DNA of 64,000 nucleotides from Timema cristinae (GCA_039000515.1 JBCFYV010011135.1:21837895-21901894), one strand, 5' to 3'. Shown: positions 14,401 to 25,569, numbered from the stretch's first letter. The notes: generated by a model from the sequence alone, not told the origin. Numbers and translations are program-made.

Positions 14401-17400
14401 AATATCGATTTTTCATATAAAAATTCCCTTTTGTAAAACGAAGTCCCTGGAATAACTACTTAAAAAAGATTACATGTTACGATCGAATAAAAATTTAGCT
14501 TCACTGGCCTTCCGTAGTCAACATACATGGTAAAATGAAGGGATCGGATTTACGTACATAAAAAAATTCACAAGACTCGATAATATAAAAGATTATATGG
14601 TGTCTTGTGCAGTCCCACAAAATTGCCAGACACATCACAAATATTCAAAATAACTCTAAAAATATCAATTTTTCATATAAAAATTTCCCAAGTAATGGGA
14701 AGGCCTTAGAATTACCCGCTAAATGAGATTTCACATGTTACGATCGGATAAAAAATTTAGCTTTTAGGGTTTTTATGTAATCCACATATATAATAAAAGG
14801 AAGGGCTCGGATTTACATACATTAAAAAAGTTCACAAGACCCAAAAGAAGAGATTAGATGGTCTCTTATGCACTTCAATATTACAAGATTGGTGGAAAAA
14901 TCACGAATATTCAAAATAACTCTAAAACTATTGATTTATCATATAAAAATTCCCCAACTATAAGGAAGGCCCTGGAATTACTTACTTAAAAAAGCTTAAA
15001 TGTTTTGATCGAATAAAAAACTAAGTTGTTACCGGCTCTTCTGTAGCCAACATATATGGTAAACATAAACATTAAAAAAAAATCACAAAACATGATCCGA
15101 TAGAAAAGTGTAATTTAAATGTTGTCTCGTGCACTTCAATACTACCAAATTGCCGGACACACTACACAAACATTCAAAATAACTCTAAAATATCGATTTT
15201 TCATATAAAAATTCCTTATGTAAAACGAAGTCCCTGGAATAACCTACTTAAAAAGGGATTACATGTTACGATCGGATAAAAAATTTAGCTTCACTAGCTC
15301 TTCCGTAGTCAACATACATGGTAAAATGAAGGGATCGGATTTACGTACATAAAAAAATTCACAAGACTCGATAATATGAAAGATTATATGGTGTCTTGTG
15401 CAGTCCCACAAAATTGCCAGACACATCACAAATATTCAAAATAACTAAAAATATCAATTTTTCATATAAAAATTTCCCAAGTAATGGGAAGGCCTTAGAA
15501 TTACCCGCTAAATGAAATTTCACATGTTACGATCGGATAAAAAATTTAGCTTTTATGGGTTTTTATGTAATCCACATATATAATAAAAGGAAGGGCTCGG
15601 ATTTACATACATTAAAAAAGTTCACAAGACCCAAAAGTTAGGAGATTAGATGGTCTCTTATGCACTTCAATATTACAAGATTGGTGGAAAAATCACGAAT
15701 ATTCAAAATAACTCTAAAACTATTGATTTTTCATATAAAAATTCCCCAACTATAAGGAAGGCCCTGGAATTACCTACTTAAAGAAAGCTTAAATGTTTTG
15801 ATCGAATAAAAAACTAAGTTGTTACCAGCTCTTCTGTAGCCAACATATGTGGTAAATATAAACATTAAAAAAATCACAAAACATGATCCGATAGAAAAGT
15901 GTAATTTAAATGTTTTTCTCGTGCACTTCAATACTACCAAATTGCCGGACACACTACACAAACATTCAAAATAACTCTAAAAATATCGATTTTTCATATA
16001 AAAATTCCTTATGTAAAACGAAGTCCCTGGAATAACCTACTTAAAAAGAGATTACATGTTACGATCGGATAAAAAATTTAGCTTCACTGGCTCTTCCGTA
16101 GTCAACATACATGGTAAAATGAAGGGCTCGGATTTACGTACATAAAAAAATTCACAAGACTCGATAATATAAAAGATTATATGGTGTCTTGTGCAGTCCC
16201 ACAAAATTGCCAGACACATCACAAATATTAAAATAACTCTAAAAATATCAATTTTTCATATAAAAATTTCCCAAGTTATGGGAAGGCCTTAGAATTACCC
16301 GCTAAATGAGATTTCACATGTTACGATCGGATAAAAAATTTAGCTTTTAGGTGTTTATGTAATCCACATATATAATAAAAGGAAGGGCTCGGATTTACAT
16401 ACATTAAAAAAGTTCACAAGACCCGAAAAGATAGGAGATTAGATGGTCTCTTATGCACTTTAATATTCAAATTGGTGGAAAAATCACGAATATTCAAAAT
16501 AACTCTAAAATATATATTTTTCATATAAAAATTCCCCAACTATAAGGAAGGCCCTGGAATTACCTACTTAAAGAAAGCTTAAATGTTTTGATCGAATAAA
16601 AAACTAAGTTGTTACCGGCTCTTCTGTAGCCAACATATGTGGTAAATATAAACATTAAAAAAATCACAAAACATGATCCGATAGAAAAGTGTATTTTAAA
16701 TGTTTTTCTCGTGCACTTCAATACTACCAAATTACCGGACACACTACACAAACATTCAAAATAACTCTAAAAATATCGATTTTTCATATAAAAATTCCTT
16801 ATGTAAAACGAAGTCCCTGGAATAACCTACTTAAAAAGGATTACATGTTACGATCGGATAAAAAATTTAGCTTCACTGGCTCTTCCGTAGTCAACATACA
16901 TGGTAAAATGAAGGATCGGATTTACGTACATAAAAAAATTCACAAGACTCGATAATATAAAGATTATATGGTGTCTTGTGCAGTCCACAAAATTGCCAGA
17001 CACATCACAAATATTCAAATAACTCTAAAAATATCAATTTTTCATATAAAAATTTCCCAAGTAATGGGAAGGCCTTAGAATTACCCGCTAAATGAGATTT
17101 CACATGTTACGATCGGATAAAAATTTAGCTTTTATGGGTTTTATGTAATCCACATATATAATAAAAGGAAGGGCTCGGATTTACATACATTAAAAAAGTT
17201 CACAAGACCCGAAAAGATAGGAGATTAGATGGTCTCTTATGCACTTCAATATTACAAGATTGGTGGAAAAATCACGAATATTCAAAATAACTCTAAAACT
17301 ATTGATTTTTCATATAAAAATTCTCAACTATAAGGAAGGCCCTGGAATTAGCTACTTAAAGAAAGTTTTAATGTTTTGATCGAATAAAAAACTAAGTTGT

Positions 17401-18240
17401 TACCGGCTCTTCTGTAGCCAACATATGTGGTAAATATAAACATTAAAAAAATCACAAAACATGATCCGATAGAAAAGTGTAATTTAAATGTTGTCTCGTG
17501 CACTTCAATACTACCAAATTGCGGACACACTACACAAACATTCAAATAACTCTAAAAATATCGATTTTTCATATAAAAATTCCTTATGTAAAACGAAATC
17601 CCTGGAATAACCTACTTAAAATGAGATTACATGTTACGATCGGATAAAAAATTTAGCTTCACTGGCTCTTCCGTAGTCAACATACATGGTAAAATGAAGG
17701 GATCGGATTTACGTACATAAAAAAATTCACAAGACTCGATAATATGAAAGATTATATGGTGTCTTGTGCAGTCCACAAAATTGCCAGACACATCACAAAT
17801 ATTCAAAATAAATCTAAAAATATCAATTTTTCATATAAAAATTTCCCACGTAATGGAAGGCCTAGGAATTACCCGCTAAATGAGATTACACATGTTACGA
17901 TCGGATAAAAAATTTAGCTTTTATGGGTTTTTATGTAATCCACATATATAATAAAAGGAAGGGCTCGGATTTACATACATAAAAAAGTTCACAAGACCCG
18001 AAAAGATAGGAGATTAGATGGTCTCTTATGCACTTTAATATTACAAATTGTGAAAAATCACGAATATTCAAAATAACTCTCAAACTATTGATTTTTCATA
18101 TAAAAATTCCCCAACCTATAAGGAAGGTCCTGGAATTACCTACTTAAAGAAAGCTTAAATGTTTTGATCGACTAAAAAACTAAGTTGTTCCGGCTGTTCT
18201 GTAGCCAACATATATGGTAAACATAAACATTAAAAAAATC
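2415..18240. repeat. satellite array with ~790 bp trimeric higher-order repeat
   Basis: About 20 head-to-tail copies of a ~790 bp unit. Using the C-monomer landmark TACCGGCTCTTCTG, copies fall near 2621, 3419, 4213, 5007, 5799, 6570, 7366, 8160, 8955, 9729, 10494, 11246, 11871, 12661, 13454, 14247, 15030, 15833, 16613, 17401 and 18188. Each unit is three diverged monomers of about 265 bp. In the first full unit A is 2727-2995, B 2996-3261 and C 3262-3525. All three share the ATTCAAAATAACTCTAAAA block, TTTTTCATATAAAAATTCC, and a GATCGGATAAAAAA or GATCGAATAAAAAA block. The spacing shortens to 771 bp at 5799-6570 (about 29 bp lost near 6490) and to 625 bp at 11246-11871 (a B/C fusion near 11798). 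Short open frames in the array are chance and repeat with the unit. The array runs into an assembly gap, so its true length is unknown. Confidence 0.95.
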
Positions 18241-18340
18241 NNNNNNNNNNNNNNNNNNNNNNNNNNNNNNNNNNNNNNNNNNNNNNNNNNNNNNNNNNNN
18301 NNNNNNNNNNNNNNNNNNNNNNNNNNNNNNNNNNNNNNNN
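18241..18340. other. assembly gap (100 N)
   Basis: Exactly 100 N bases, the conventional length for a gap of unknown size. Satellite ends on its left, and a different minisatellite begins on its right. Confidence 0.99.
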
Positions 18341-18487
18341 TGTCCAGGGAGCCAGGTGTAATGAGTGGGAGCACTAGAGACCACGATGTCTGTCCAAGGG
18401 AGCCAGTTGTAATGAGTGGGAGCACAAGGGAGGACTAGAGACCACCATGTCTGTCCAGGGGAGCCAGGTGTAATGAGTGGGAGCACA
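18341..18487. repeat. minisatellite of ~50-61 bp units
   Basis: Three units beginning TGTCCAGGGAGCCAG or a close variant at 18341, 18391 and 18452, each containing TGTAATGAGTGGGAGCAC. Unit 2 has an 11 bp insertion (AAGGGAGGACT region). The array is cut on its left by the gap. Apparent open frames here cross the gap and are not genes. Confidence 0.8.
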
Positions 18488-19842
18488 GCGACAGAACATG
18501 CCGGTGTGTTATTGATCCTTTCAACCGGGACCTAGTACTGAGGGGTGACGCACGGTATGTGCACAGTAGTTCTCGGCGTCACGACATGACGCGCTGCGTC
18601 GCGATGCACCTAGCGTCGATCGCCCACCACCTGTACGTCATCACTGCTGTCTGGCCTTGAGAATCAGTGGCTTTCAAGCAGATAGTACTTTGATTCGATT
18701 ACAACTGTGTGAAATAATTAATCAGTTTATGAATTCATCCTTTTTAAAAATGTTAAATTTAGGTGGATTAAAAGAGAATGCGATTTGGGCAATTTTATGA
18801 TATCAATTTAGGCTTAAATATATAAAATATTTCATCAGAAGATGATTTTGGTTTAATTTACACTTATTAAACTTATTTAGCTAATTAATAGGGATTAAAT
18901 TACCTTAAACTTAGATTTACTTTGTAATCTCTCCTAAATTTATCTTACCATAGTGCTAAAAATCATTCACTAGGTACAAACCACTCAGCAACTTAAATTA
19001 CTACTAATTACTAATTACTACTAATACGTATTAATTTGTAAATCACATTTTTTAAGTCTGTAGTCATATAAAATGTAAAGATCTATCACAACCTAAATGT
19101 AAAATACTATACCAACTACAATATTGTTTACATATTAATGTATACATTGTATTTGATGACAAATCTAATTTATTAATTTGTTTGCCCTGTTAATGATTCT
19201 TTGAATAATTTAAAGTGTAACACTAAAATAGCAATTAACCTCGGCTATGACCAAACAAAAACTGAATATAACCTCTAAACGGAGCCCATATAAACCTTTT
19301 GGCTGTAACTTCAGAACACAGACAAGGTATACAATACGTCAGACTCACAAATTCCGGGTTAAAATGGCTGCGCTCATTTGTGAAACCTTGAGTTCTTCTA
19401 CACTGAGATCGCTACGTGCAATACTAAACAACAACATCGCTATCAATCAGGCGTTATTTTAAAAAACAGTTCACTTTAAAGATTGTTTTACTTAATAACT
19501 AGAAACAAGTTGCCTTCTAGTGTCAATAAACCGCACAAAGCTAAATTCAGGTAGCGATCCCGCCTCCTTCCCATAAACCAACTGTAGCATCTTTTTACCT
19601 TCCAGGGTCAAATTGGGCATACAAGTGATAAGGTAAATTGATAAAGGAAAGATAAATGAAGAGTTAGTCGAAAGGACGCTCAAAAAGCATATATTATGAA
19701 ATAATATATACAGTCATGATATCATCAAATCCACTCAGCAGTAGCGTAACTAGAATCTAAGGTTATCTCCAGGATGGTATATACTTGAATAAAACCTGAA
19801 TGGAAGTGAACACATTGCCAAATAACGGGATTAGAACAATTT
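18488..19842. other. no recognisable gene; GC-richer patch then AT-rich DNA
   Basis: 18490-18660 is distinctly GC-richer and CpG-containing (for example GACGCGCTGCGTCGCGATGC). The rest is AT-rich. Frames at 19247-19462 (+) and 19492-19683 (-) have no recognisable domain and no supporting splice or promoter signals. Confidence 0.4.
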
Positions 19843-19844
19843 TA

Positions 19845-20120
<276 letters not shown>

Positions 20121-20128
20121 TCAATAAC

Positions 20129-21180
20129 AAATAGATGTATATTTCATCCAACAGAAAACTATCAATAATTTCAAAAAGGGCTTCATGAAAAACAATAGTT
20201 TAATCGTCCAAAGGACTCACAATAATAAACTTTTTTTTTATTATAATGCATGGATAATATAAAAATGATGAGAATTCAATAGCCTGATGGACTCTAACTA
20301 AATAAAACAAATAGCCTGATGGACTCCCACTATAAGACATAGCTATAAGACGTAACTTCACCATTACTTCAAATAACAATATAAAAGGTACTTAAAAAGT
20401 AGAATCTATAATGTAAATATATGTATATTAATTTGCTCCGTCTAACGGACACCATAGTATTATCATAATAAAAATAGCATCATGTGAATATATTTAATTT
20501 TAATTTAATAAATGTCTCTCATATCTAAATTATTAAATTAACCTAATATGTAAAAGGAAAATATTAAAAATATTTCATGTCTAAATGACATCGCCGCCAA
20601 ACCAATTAGACATAGCACCAAAATAATAACTTTTTAAATTTAAATGTCTTAAATACTTGTAAATTCTACATGACTTCATAATATCAATGATTTGAACAAG
20701 TTAAAAAAAAAATTAAATATCTTAAATATTTGTCAAGCCTATATGACTTCATAATATTAATGATTTGAACAAGTTAAATAAGCTTTAAATTTAAATATCT
20801 TAAATATTTGTCAAAACTAGACGATGGTATAATAGAATTTTAAGCAAAATAAAAAATTATTTAGCAAAAGGTTTCGGAGTTAAATCCAGAATAAATAGTC
20901 GAAAATAAATTTTGCATAATAATGTCCGAAAAATAATTTTGAAGCTTAAATTTTATATTTGACACCTAGATATGTCCCGGGTGGTTATCCTGCCAAGAGT
21001 GGCTTGACCACTGATCTACTGGCCGTATTTATTTGCTAATCTGTGGCTCAAAAAAGGGAGGGGGTTGTAGGGGACACACATAAGAGATGGATAGGTAACA
21101 AACGAGAGGGAAGGGGTAGTCATGTATGGGAAACATGTGACGAGTAGCAGATGGACGATTCCAGAACACTTATTTTCATG
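20129..21180. other. AT-rich non-coding DNA
   Basis: No gene seen. It contains several loosely similar copies of ATATCTTAAATATTTGTCAA (around 20710-20815), a weak local tandem repeat. Confidence 0.4.
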
Positions 21181-21315
21181 TCACGCGCAACATTTTAGCG
21201 CTGTAGACGTCACACATTTTTTCTTCCCGGCATCCTCTGCGAATACTCGAAGTTGATGCATCTCTTGTCCTTGCGCCTCCAGTTTAATCAACAAGTGCGT
21301 GATGGTCAGTCGTTG
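21181..21315 (-). CDS. candidate terminal exon, unknown protein
   Basis: On the minus strand, a (CT)n polypyrimidine tract ends in TCTCTCTCTCTCAG at 21329-21316 and is followed directly by 44 sense codons and TGA. The peptide reads as plausible soluble protein (it contains LLIKLEAQGQEMHQLRVFAE, then a Lys-rich turn and a Cys-Cys-Ala end). The patch is GC-richer than its surroundings. I recognise no family. It may be an alternative last exon of the minus-strand gene proposed at 22.7-30.8 kb, a separate gene, or chance; the excellent acceptor is the main support. Confidence 0.28.
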   Translation of the reverse strand, partial: QRLTITHLLIKLEAQGQEMHQLRVFAEDAGKKKCVTSTALKCCA

Positions 21316-21381
21316 CTGAGAGAGAGAGAGATTGGGACGTACACAGAAGAAAATGGGGCATTGGTAAGCTTTCGATATCAC

Positions 21382-22123
21382 TTATGTAGTTGTGGTGGCA
21401 TACGACTTGAACCAATATAGTTTCCAGTGTTTTCTTGATTTATAGCGTTGTAGCTTTTATAAACGCTACACAACCCTTCAAACGAGCCTACTCAGACTGC
21501 AAATTACAAAGAAAACAGAATACCATGGTACTATTTATGTTCAAACTAATGTTTTCAAATCGTCTGGTTTAAATAAAGTCGATTATTTATTTGTATGATA
21601 AGGAAGGTTTGTTCATTGAAAGGTGTGGGAAAGGGGGTTAGTTTGGAAGGGGGGGGGGATGCTGGTAACTGTACAATTGTGTTCGGTCCACCACTCTTTA
21701 CAACGAACAATTTGGAAATGATTTGTTTCATTTAGAAGTGGTGTTTTCATTGAATATCATTACAGAGGGAACCGCGGGTAGTATGGAGAAAAGCTATATC
21801 TTCCCTCTCTCTCAGTTAACTGTTGCCAAACCTCCTCGCTCTCAGTTATGTCTGAAGGTGGTGTTCTGGGGTAAGAATGAGCTACTAGCAAACTCGATTA
21901 ACCAGAGGGTCAAGACTTGTATTATATTTTGGGTATTTTGACCACACGAAAACAAGAGAATTACAAGCTGTTCCCCAATATTAACCATACAATTACCTCA
22001 AAGATAGTTTCCAATGTAACACTCCCCATTGACCAAGGACTCAACTTGTCTCAAAAAACGCAGAAATGCTCCTGTAAGACCGAATGTCCTATGTTTTCCT
22101 CCAAGAATATAAATTCGTTTTTA
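21382..22123. other. no recognisable gene
   Basis: Mixed-composition DNA with a G run at 21648-21658. A 55-nt open stretch with splice-like ends lies at 21820-21874 but is too short to call. Confidence 0.35.
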
Positions 22124-22370
22124 TAAGCACGGCGTCTTACTACCCATTCGGTTACACGCTTATGTACTAATTACGCTAATCGTTTTATGGATTGTTATAT
22201 TTATAGGAAGTATATCCATATTTGCGTGTAGAGGGAGAGTGGTAAACCATTTTGGGGAAAAAAATCACCCTCAGAACATCCGACCGGGATTCGACCCTAT
22301 ATCTCCTCGTCATCGAAAGTCTTATCCACTGTGAGAGTAGCGCATTAGACTATGAGGAAACCGAAGTGGA
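22124..22370 (-). mobile_element. diverged SINE family B copy
   Basis: Minus-strand copy opening with the shared tail (ATAAGCACGGCGTCTTACTAC) and running through ATTTGCGTGTAGAGGGAGAG and a B-box region CCGGGATTCGACCC to a diverged head at about 22345-22370. Clearly older than the neighbouring copies. Confidence 0.7.
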
Positions 22371-22438
22371 TCTCCAGGTTTACACACACATACAGTCCCG
22401 AGCTAGGCCTCCCACCACTTTTATAACTTTAGGAGGCG

Positions 22439-22688
22439 CCCGCTTCGGTGGCGTAGTTAGCTAACGCGCTTGTCGTGTTGAACTCGACTGCCAAAGACGG
22501 GGAGATCGAGGTTCGAATCTAGTTCGGGTGAACTGGAGGGTGGTTTTACCTAGATGGTTTTCCACTATCCTTTCACGCAAATGCGGGTTCACTTCCACTA
22601 AATTCAACCGTCCCAATTCTTAATCCATTAGCGTAGTTAATACTTAAGCGTATAACCTGAACGGGTAGTAAGGTGATAAATAAATAAA
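22439..22688 (+). mobile_element. SINE family B with 11 bp TSD
   Basis: Head CGCTTCGGTGGCGTAGTTAG, B box GAGGTTCGAATC, tail CCTGAACGGGTAGTAAGGTG and AAATAAATAAA. The direct repeat TTTAGGAGGCG flanks it at 22428-22438 and 22689-22699. It sits just beyond the predicted polyadenylation signal of the minus-strand gene. Confidence 0.92.
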
Positions 22689-22733
22689 TTTAGGAGGCGA
22701 CGTGCCGAAAAAGAGAGAAGGAAAGCCCATTAT

Positions 22734-22739
22734 TTTATT
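22734..22739 (-). promoter_or_regulatory. polyadenylation signal AATAAA
   Basis: A canonical AATAAA on the minus strand lies 175 bases past the TGA at 22914 and 43 bases past the next in-frame stop at 22782. It fits the end of the proposed minus-strand gene. Confidence 0.4.
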
Positions 22740-22913
22740 GAAAATACAAGTAAAAGGTTACATAAATTCAATGGTACATATTTATAGAATATAAAAGTAC
22801 AGATCTTCAATCAGGTCCGCTTCTGTTGTCATTTCTAGAACGGCGAGTCTCATCTCGTTGCGGGATGCGATATTGGTGGGGTTGAGTTTGTGGGTGTCCA
22901 GTAGGTCATGACG

Positions 22914-23166
22914 TCAGTCTCTTGGAGTATGCGAGATACTTTGGCGTGCAATGATCAGAGAGTTGTGGTTCGGGTAAAGCACCATCCTTTTTTCTGGCAC
23001 CAGGGTATTTTCAAAACTGTAGTGTTGTACTTTACGAGCAGAATGGTCCGGCCCGGGAATTAGCGGTGGTACCAAGCAACGATAAGAAGCGCTGCTGTTT
23101 GTTATGCTATGTTGATTTCCATAGACTAGTTCACATATCCTGTCTGGGTAGGGGGAGGAGTTTAAT
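22914..23166 (-). CDS. candidate last exon of an unknown minus-strand gene
   Basis: A TTTTCAG acceptor (minus strand, ending at 23167) is followed by 1 nt and then 83 sense codons to a TGA at 22916-22914. The peptide includes YPDRICELVYGNQHSITNSS and later a Pro-rich LVPPLIPGPDH stretch; no family is recognised. The region is GC-richer than its surroundings. Its 1-nt start phase fits the 2-nt end phase of the exon at 25412-25569, completing a Gln codon. After the TGA the same frame stays open for 43 more codons to a TAA at 22784-22782. The whole proposed protein (exons 30586-30750, 25412-25569 and this one) would be about 191 residues with one membrane segment near its N-terminus. Confidence 0.42.
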
Positions 23167-23207
23167 CTGAAAATACAATTTCTTTGGTATCATAAACCTG
23201 AAGTATA

Positions 23208-23481
23208 TTATTATTTTATTATTATTATTATTATTATTTAGCACCGCGTCTTACTACCCGTTCGGGTTATACGCTTAAGTACTAATTACACTAATGGATT
23301 AGGAATTGGGAAGGTTGAATTAAAGGAAGTGAACCCGCATTTGCGTGGAGGGAGAGTGGAAAACCATTTAGGAAAAACCACCCCCAGTTCACCCGACCGA
23401 GATTCGAACCTCGATCTCCCCGTCCTCGGCAGTCGGGCTCAACACGACAAGCGCGTTAGCCAACTATGCCACAGAGGCGGG
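23208..23481 (-). mobile_element. SINE family B with 15 bp TSD
   Basis: Well-preserved minus-strand copy in the second intron of the proposed gene. ATT repeats and the shared tail are on the left; the tRNA-like head (CCGCCTCTGTGGCATAGTTGG on the minus strand) is on the right. The direct repeat TAAACCTGAAGTATA lies at 23193-23207 and 23482-23496. Confidence 0.93.
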
Positions 23482-23595
23482 TAAACCTGAAGTATAAATT
23501 TCTCACAGCTACATTACCTTTTCTAAATACACCGATAGGTGCATTGGTGGTCACTTGTTTTAACGTGTTCTCCTGTGTTAGACATGACTTTAGAT

Positions 23596-24361
23596 CAGTG
23601 GCGGCTTATGGCTATATTAGTAGGGGTGCTCATGTTTAAAAAGAAAATTTATTCAAGAACTTTAAATTTCTTAAAGTAATTAAAACATTTTTTTTGTTAA
23701 CTTAAATTGTTACAGTTCAAGCTTGATCTACTCATTTAAAAATGAAATCCATTCTTCTTCTTGTTTAAATTTGCGCAAAATTTCAATAATTTTTTCCTAA
23801 AACTCTGGATGATAATTGAGGAAATTTTTCTACATTGAAAGTACTGCAAGTGCATTTAGTTTTTCTGTTAAATAAAAGAATGGAAAAAATATGAATTTAA
23901 TAGAATAACTGTAATAAGAATAATAATCTAATTCTACACTCTTATACACTTTATCACATTCAGGAATGTGGTACACGGTTTTTAAGCACAACACAAGCTG
24001 AATAAAAAAAACTTCCTTGAATCACCACGACGTAGCCGGCACTGCGAGAGCAACAGTGCTCTCTCTACCTGGCAGTCCCGCCTTCCTCCCCACTCCCCTA
24101 CTATGTGCGCATGCGCACAACAGTCAAACACTACGTCACTGGCACTGTGAAGCGCACAGTTCTATACAAAGATTTTTGTATCTTTTTCATAAACTGGGGT
24201 ATGGCTACTGAAGTACTGACATTAAGCTTAAGGAACATATATTGTACTACAAAAATAAAGAAAGAATTAAAGAAAAAAGAACTCATTAAATGTTATCGAT
24301 AGTATCAAGTGGAAATAGGGGGTGCTGCAGTTCCGCAGTGCCTTTACACGAGCCGCCACTG
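23596..24361. mobile_element. non-autonomous hAT-like element, copy 1
   Basis: Opens CAGTGGCGGCT and closes AGCCGCCACTG, a perfect 11 bp terminal inverted repeat of hAT type. It is 766 bp with no transposase. The 8 bp flanks (CTTTAGAT and CTGTCAAT) match at only 5 of 8 positions, so the target duplication has decayed or the element moved by another route. It shares most of its length with the copy at 30952-31767, including the GCGCATGCGCACAACAGTCA block. Open frames inside it are not genes. Confidence 0.8.
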
Positions 24362-24395
24362 CTGTCAATGATAAGGATATTAGGTTTTTAATAAT

Positions 24396-24618
24396 ACTTA
24401 TCACCGCGTCTTACTACCCATTTGGTTCATACGCTTAAGTAATAATTACGTTAGTTGGTTAAGAATTGGGATAGTTGAATGTAGGGTGGAGTGAACCCAA
24501 ATTTGCGTGGAGATTGAGTGGTAAAAACCATTTAGGAAAAAAACCACCCCCCGTTCACCCTAGCGTGATTTGAACCTCTAATATTCCCGTCCTCGGCTAA
24601 ACTAAGCCGCCGAGGAAG
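24396..24618 (-). mobile_element. diverged SINE family B copy
   Basis: Minus strand. Starts with the shared tail (CACCGCGTCTTACTACCCA), continues through ATTTGCGTGGAGATTGAGTGG, and ends at a head shortened by a deletion (CTAAGCCGCCGAGG). Confidence 0.75.
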
Positions 24619-24817
24619 GTTCGGGGTTTTAACACTGCTCAGGTTTATTGTGGGCGTTTATTTTCTAAACAGTTGACTACAGTTTCTACACGAAAATGTG
24701 GCTACATTTAATCTAAAATTCCACCTTGCTCATTCTTACCCCCTCAACGCAATTAATTATATAGCCTGGAATGCTACTAGGACAAGAAGAAAGACTAAGT
24801 CTAAAAGTAACAACTTA

Positions 24818-25345
24818 TTTTAAGCAACGTGTATTATTACCTAGGTGACCTAATGGTCTAGGGGTAAGGTGTCAGACTTCTATGCTGGGGTCCGGGGTTC
24901 AATCCTCGGTCCCGGCACAGATTAATCTTATTATCAAACCCTTCCTTCACCTCTGACAAGACATCTTGTGAATGTGGGGAATGCCAGGCCTCCACTGTAG
25001 TTCGGATTCCACGTTAAACTGTAGGTCCTTCATTTCATCTCATAATCACCCTACCATTACACATTAGCGTAAGTGCGTATAACTCGAACGGGTAGTAAGA
25101 CGCGGTGCTAATAATAATAATAATAATAAATGATAATAATATTATTATTACCTACACTAATAAACGCTAATGAGCTATGTATGAGAAAGTGGACCCACAT
25201 TTGCTTAGAGGAAGAGTGGTAAACAATTTTGAAAAAAAAACAAAAAAAAACACCCTCAGTACACCCAACCGTGGTTTGAGCCCCGGTATTATTGTCATCA
25301 GTAGTCAGGTTTAACATGACAATGACGACTTAGACCATGCGGACG
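24818..25345 (-). mobile_element. old SINE family B copy split by a family A insertion
   Basis: The left piece (about 24818-24842, TTAAGCAACGTGTATTATTACC) is a diverged family B 3' end. The remainder resumes at 25143 (CTACACTAATAAACGCTAATG) and runs to a decayed head near 25345. The family A SINE at 24843-25142 lies between them. Confidence 0.6.
24843..25142 (+). mobile_element. SINE family A, nested in a SINE B
   Basis: Head GTGACCTAATGGTCTAGGGG, B box GGGGTTCAATCCTCGG, tail ACTCGAACGGGTAGTAAGACG, then AAT repeats. The direct repeat TATTATTACCT flanks it at about 24832-24842 and 25143-25153. Confidence 0.88.
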
Positions 25346-25411
25346 CAGAAGCAGGCTTGGTTTATTTATTTCCAGCCCCATTCTCATCTTCCTCGTCTCT
25401 CATTCATTCAC

Positions 25412-25569
25412 TGTTTTAGGTAGTAAATTTCGCTTTGCGATGTTGGCACCACATGCCGTATATCACCGTTTGGTAAGGACGCTTGATGGGTGAGATGAGA
25501 AGACTGGCTCAACTTCAAAGAAGTTCTACGAGTTTTGTTCGCGGTAGGAAATCCCTGTTGATACAAAGT
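25412..25569 (-). CDS. candidate middle exon of an unknown minus-strand gene
   Basis: On the minus strand TTTTCTGTTCCAG ends at 25570 and is followed by 52 sense codons plus 2 nt, then a GTGAAT donor beginning at 25411. The frame starts in phase 0, matching the phase-0 end of the exon at 30586-30750, and its 2-nt end matches the exon at 22914-23166. The peptide is Ser/Thr/Gln-rich (it contains TSLKLSQSSHLTHQASLPNG) and looks like a flexible cytoplasmic or extracellular region. If the donor is not used, the frame stops at the TGA overlapping it. No family recognised. Confidence 0.4.

Noticed and set aside
2568..17545. Repeated 60-100 codon frames in the satellite (for example 63-residue identical frames at 2568, 6517 and 15770)
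   Set aside because: They recur once per satellite unit, are broken by indels in other units and have no domain or start context; they reflect the repeat, not a gene family.
18172..18486. Frames spanning the N gap
   Set aside because: They translate unknown bases and join two unrelated repeats.
21820..21874. 55-nt plus-strand exon with CTCTCTCTCAG and GTAAGA borders
   Set aside because: Very good splice-like ends but no neighbouring exon in a compatible phase and no recognisable peptide.
23596..24361. Short protein frames inside the hAT-like MITEs
   Set aside because: They cover non-conserved parts, differ in frame between the two copies and resemble no transposase.
24841..24915. Functional tRNA gene
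   Set aside because: Good A and B boxes but no acceptor-stem pairing, and the same head occurs in many SINE copies followed by the SINE body. The same reasoning applies to all SINE heads in the window.
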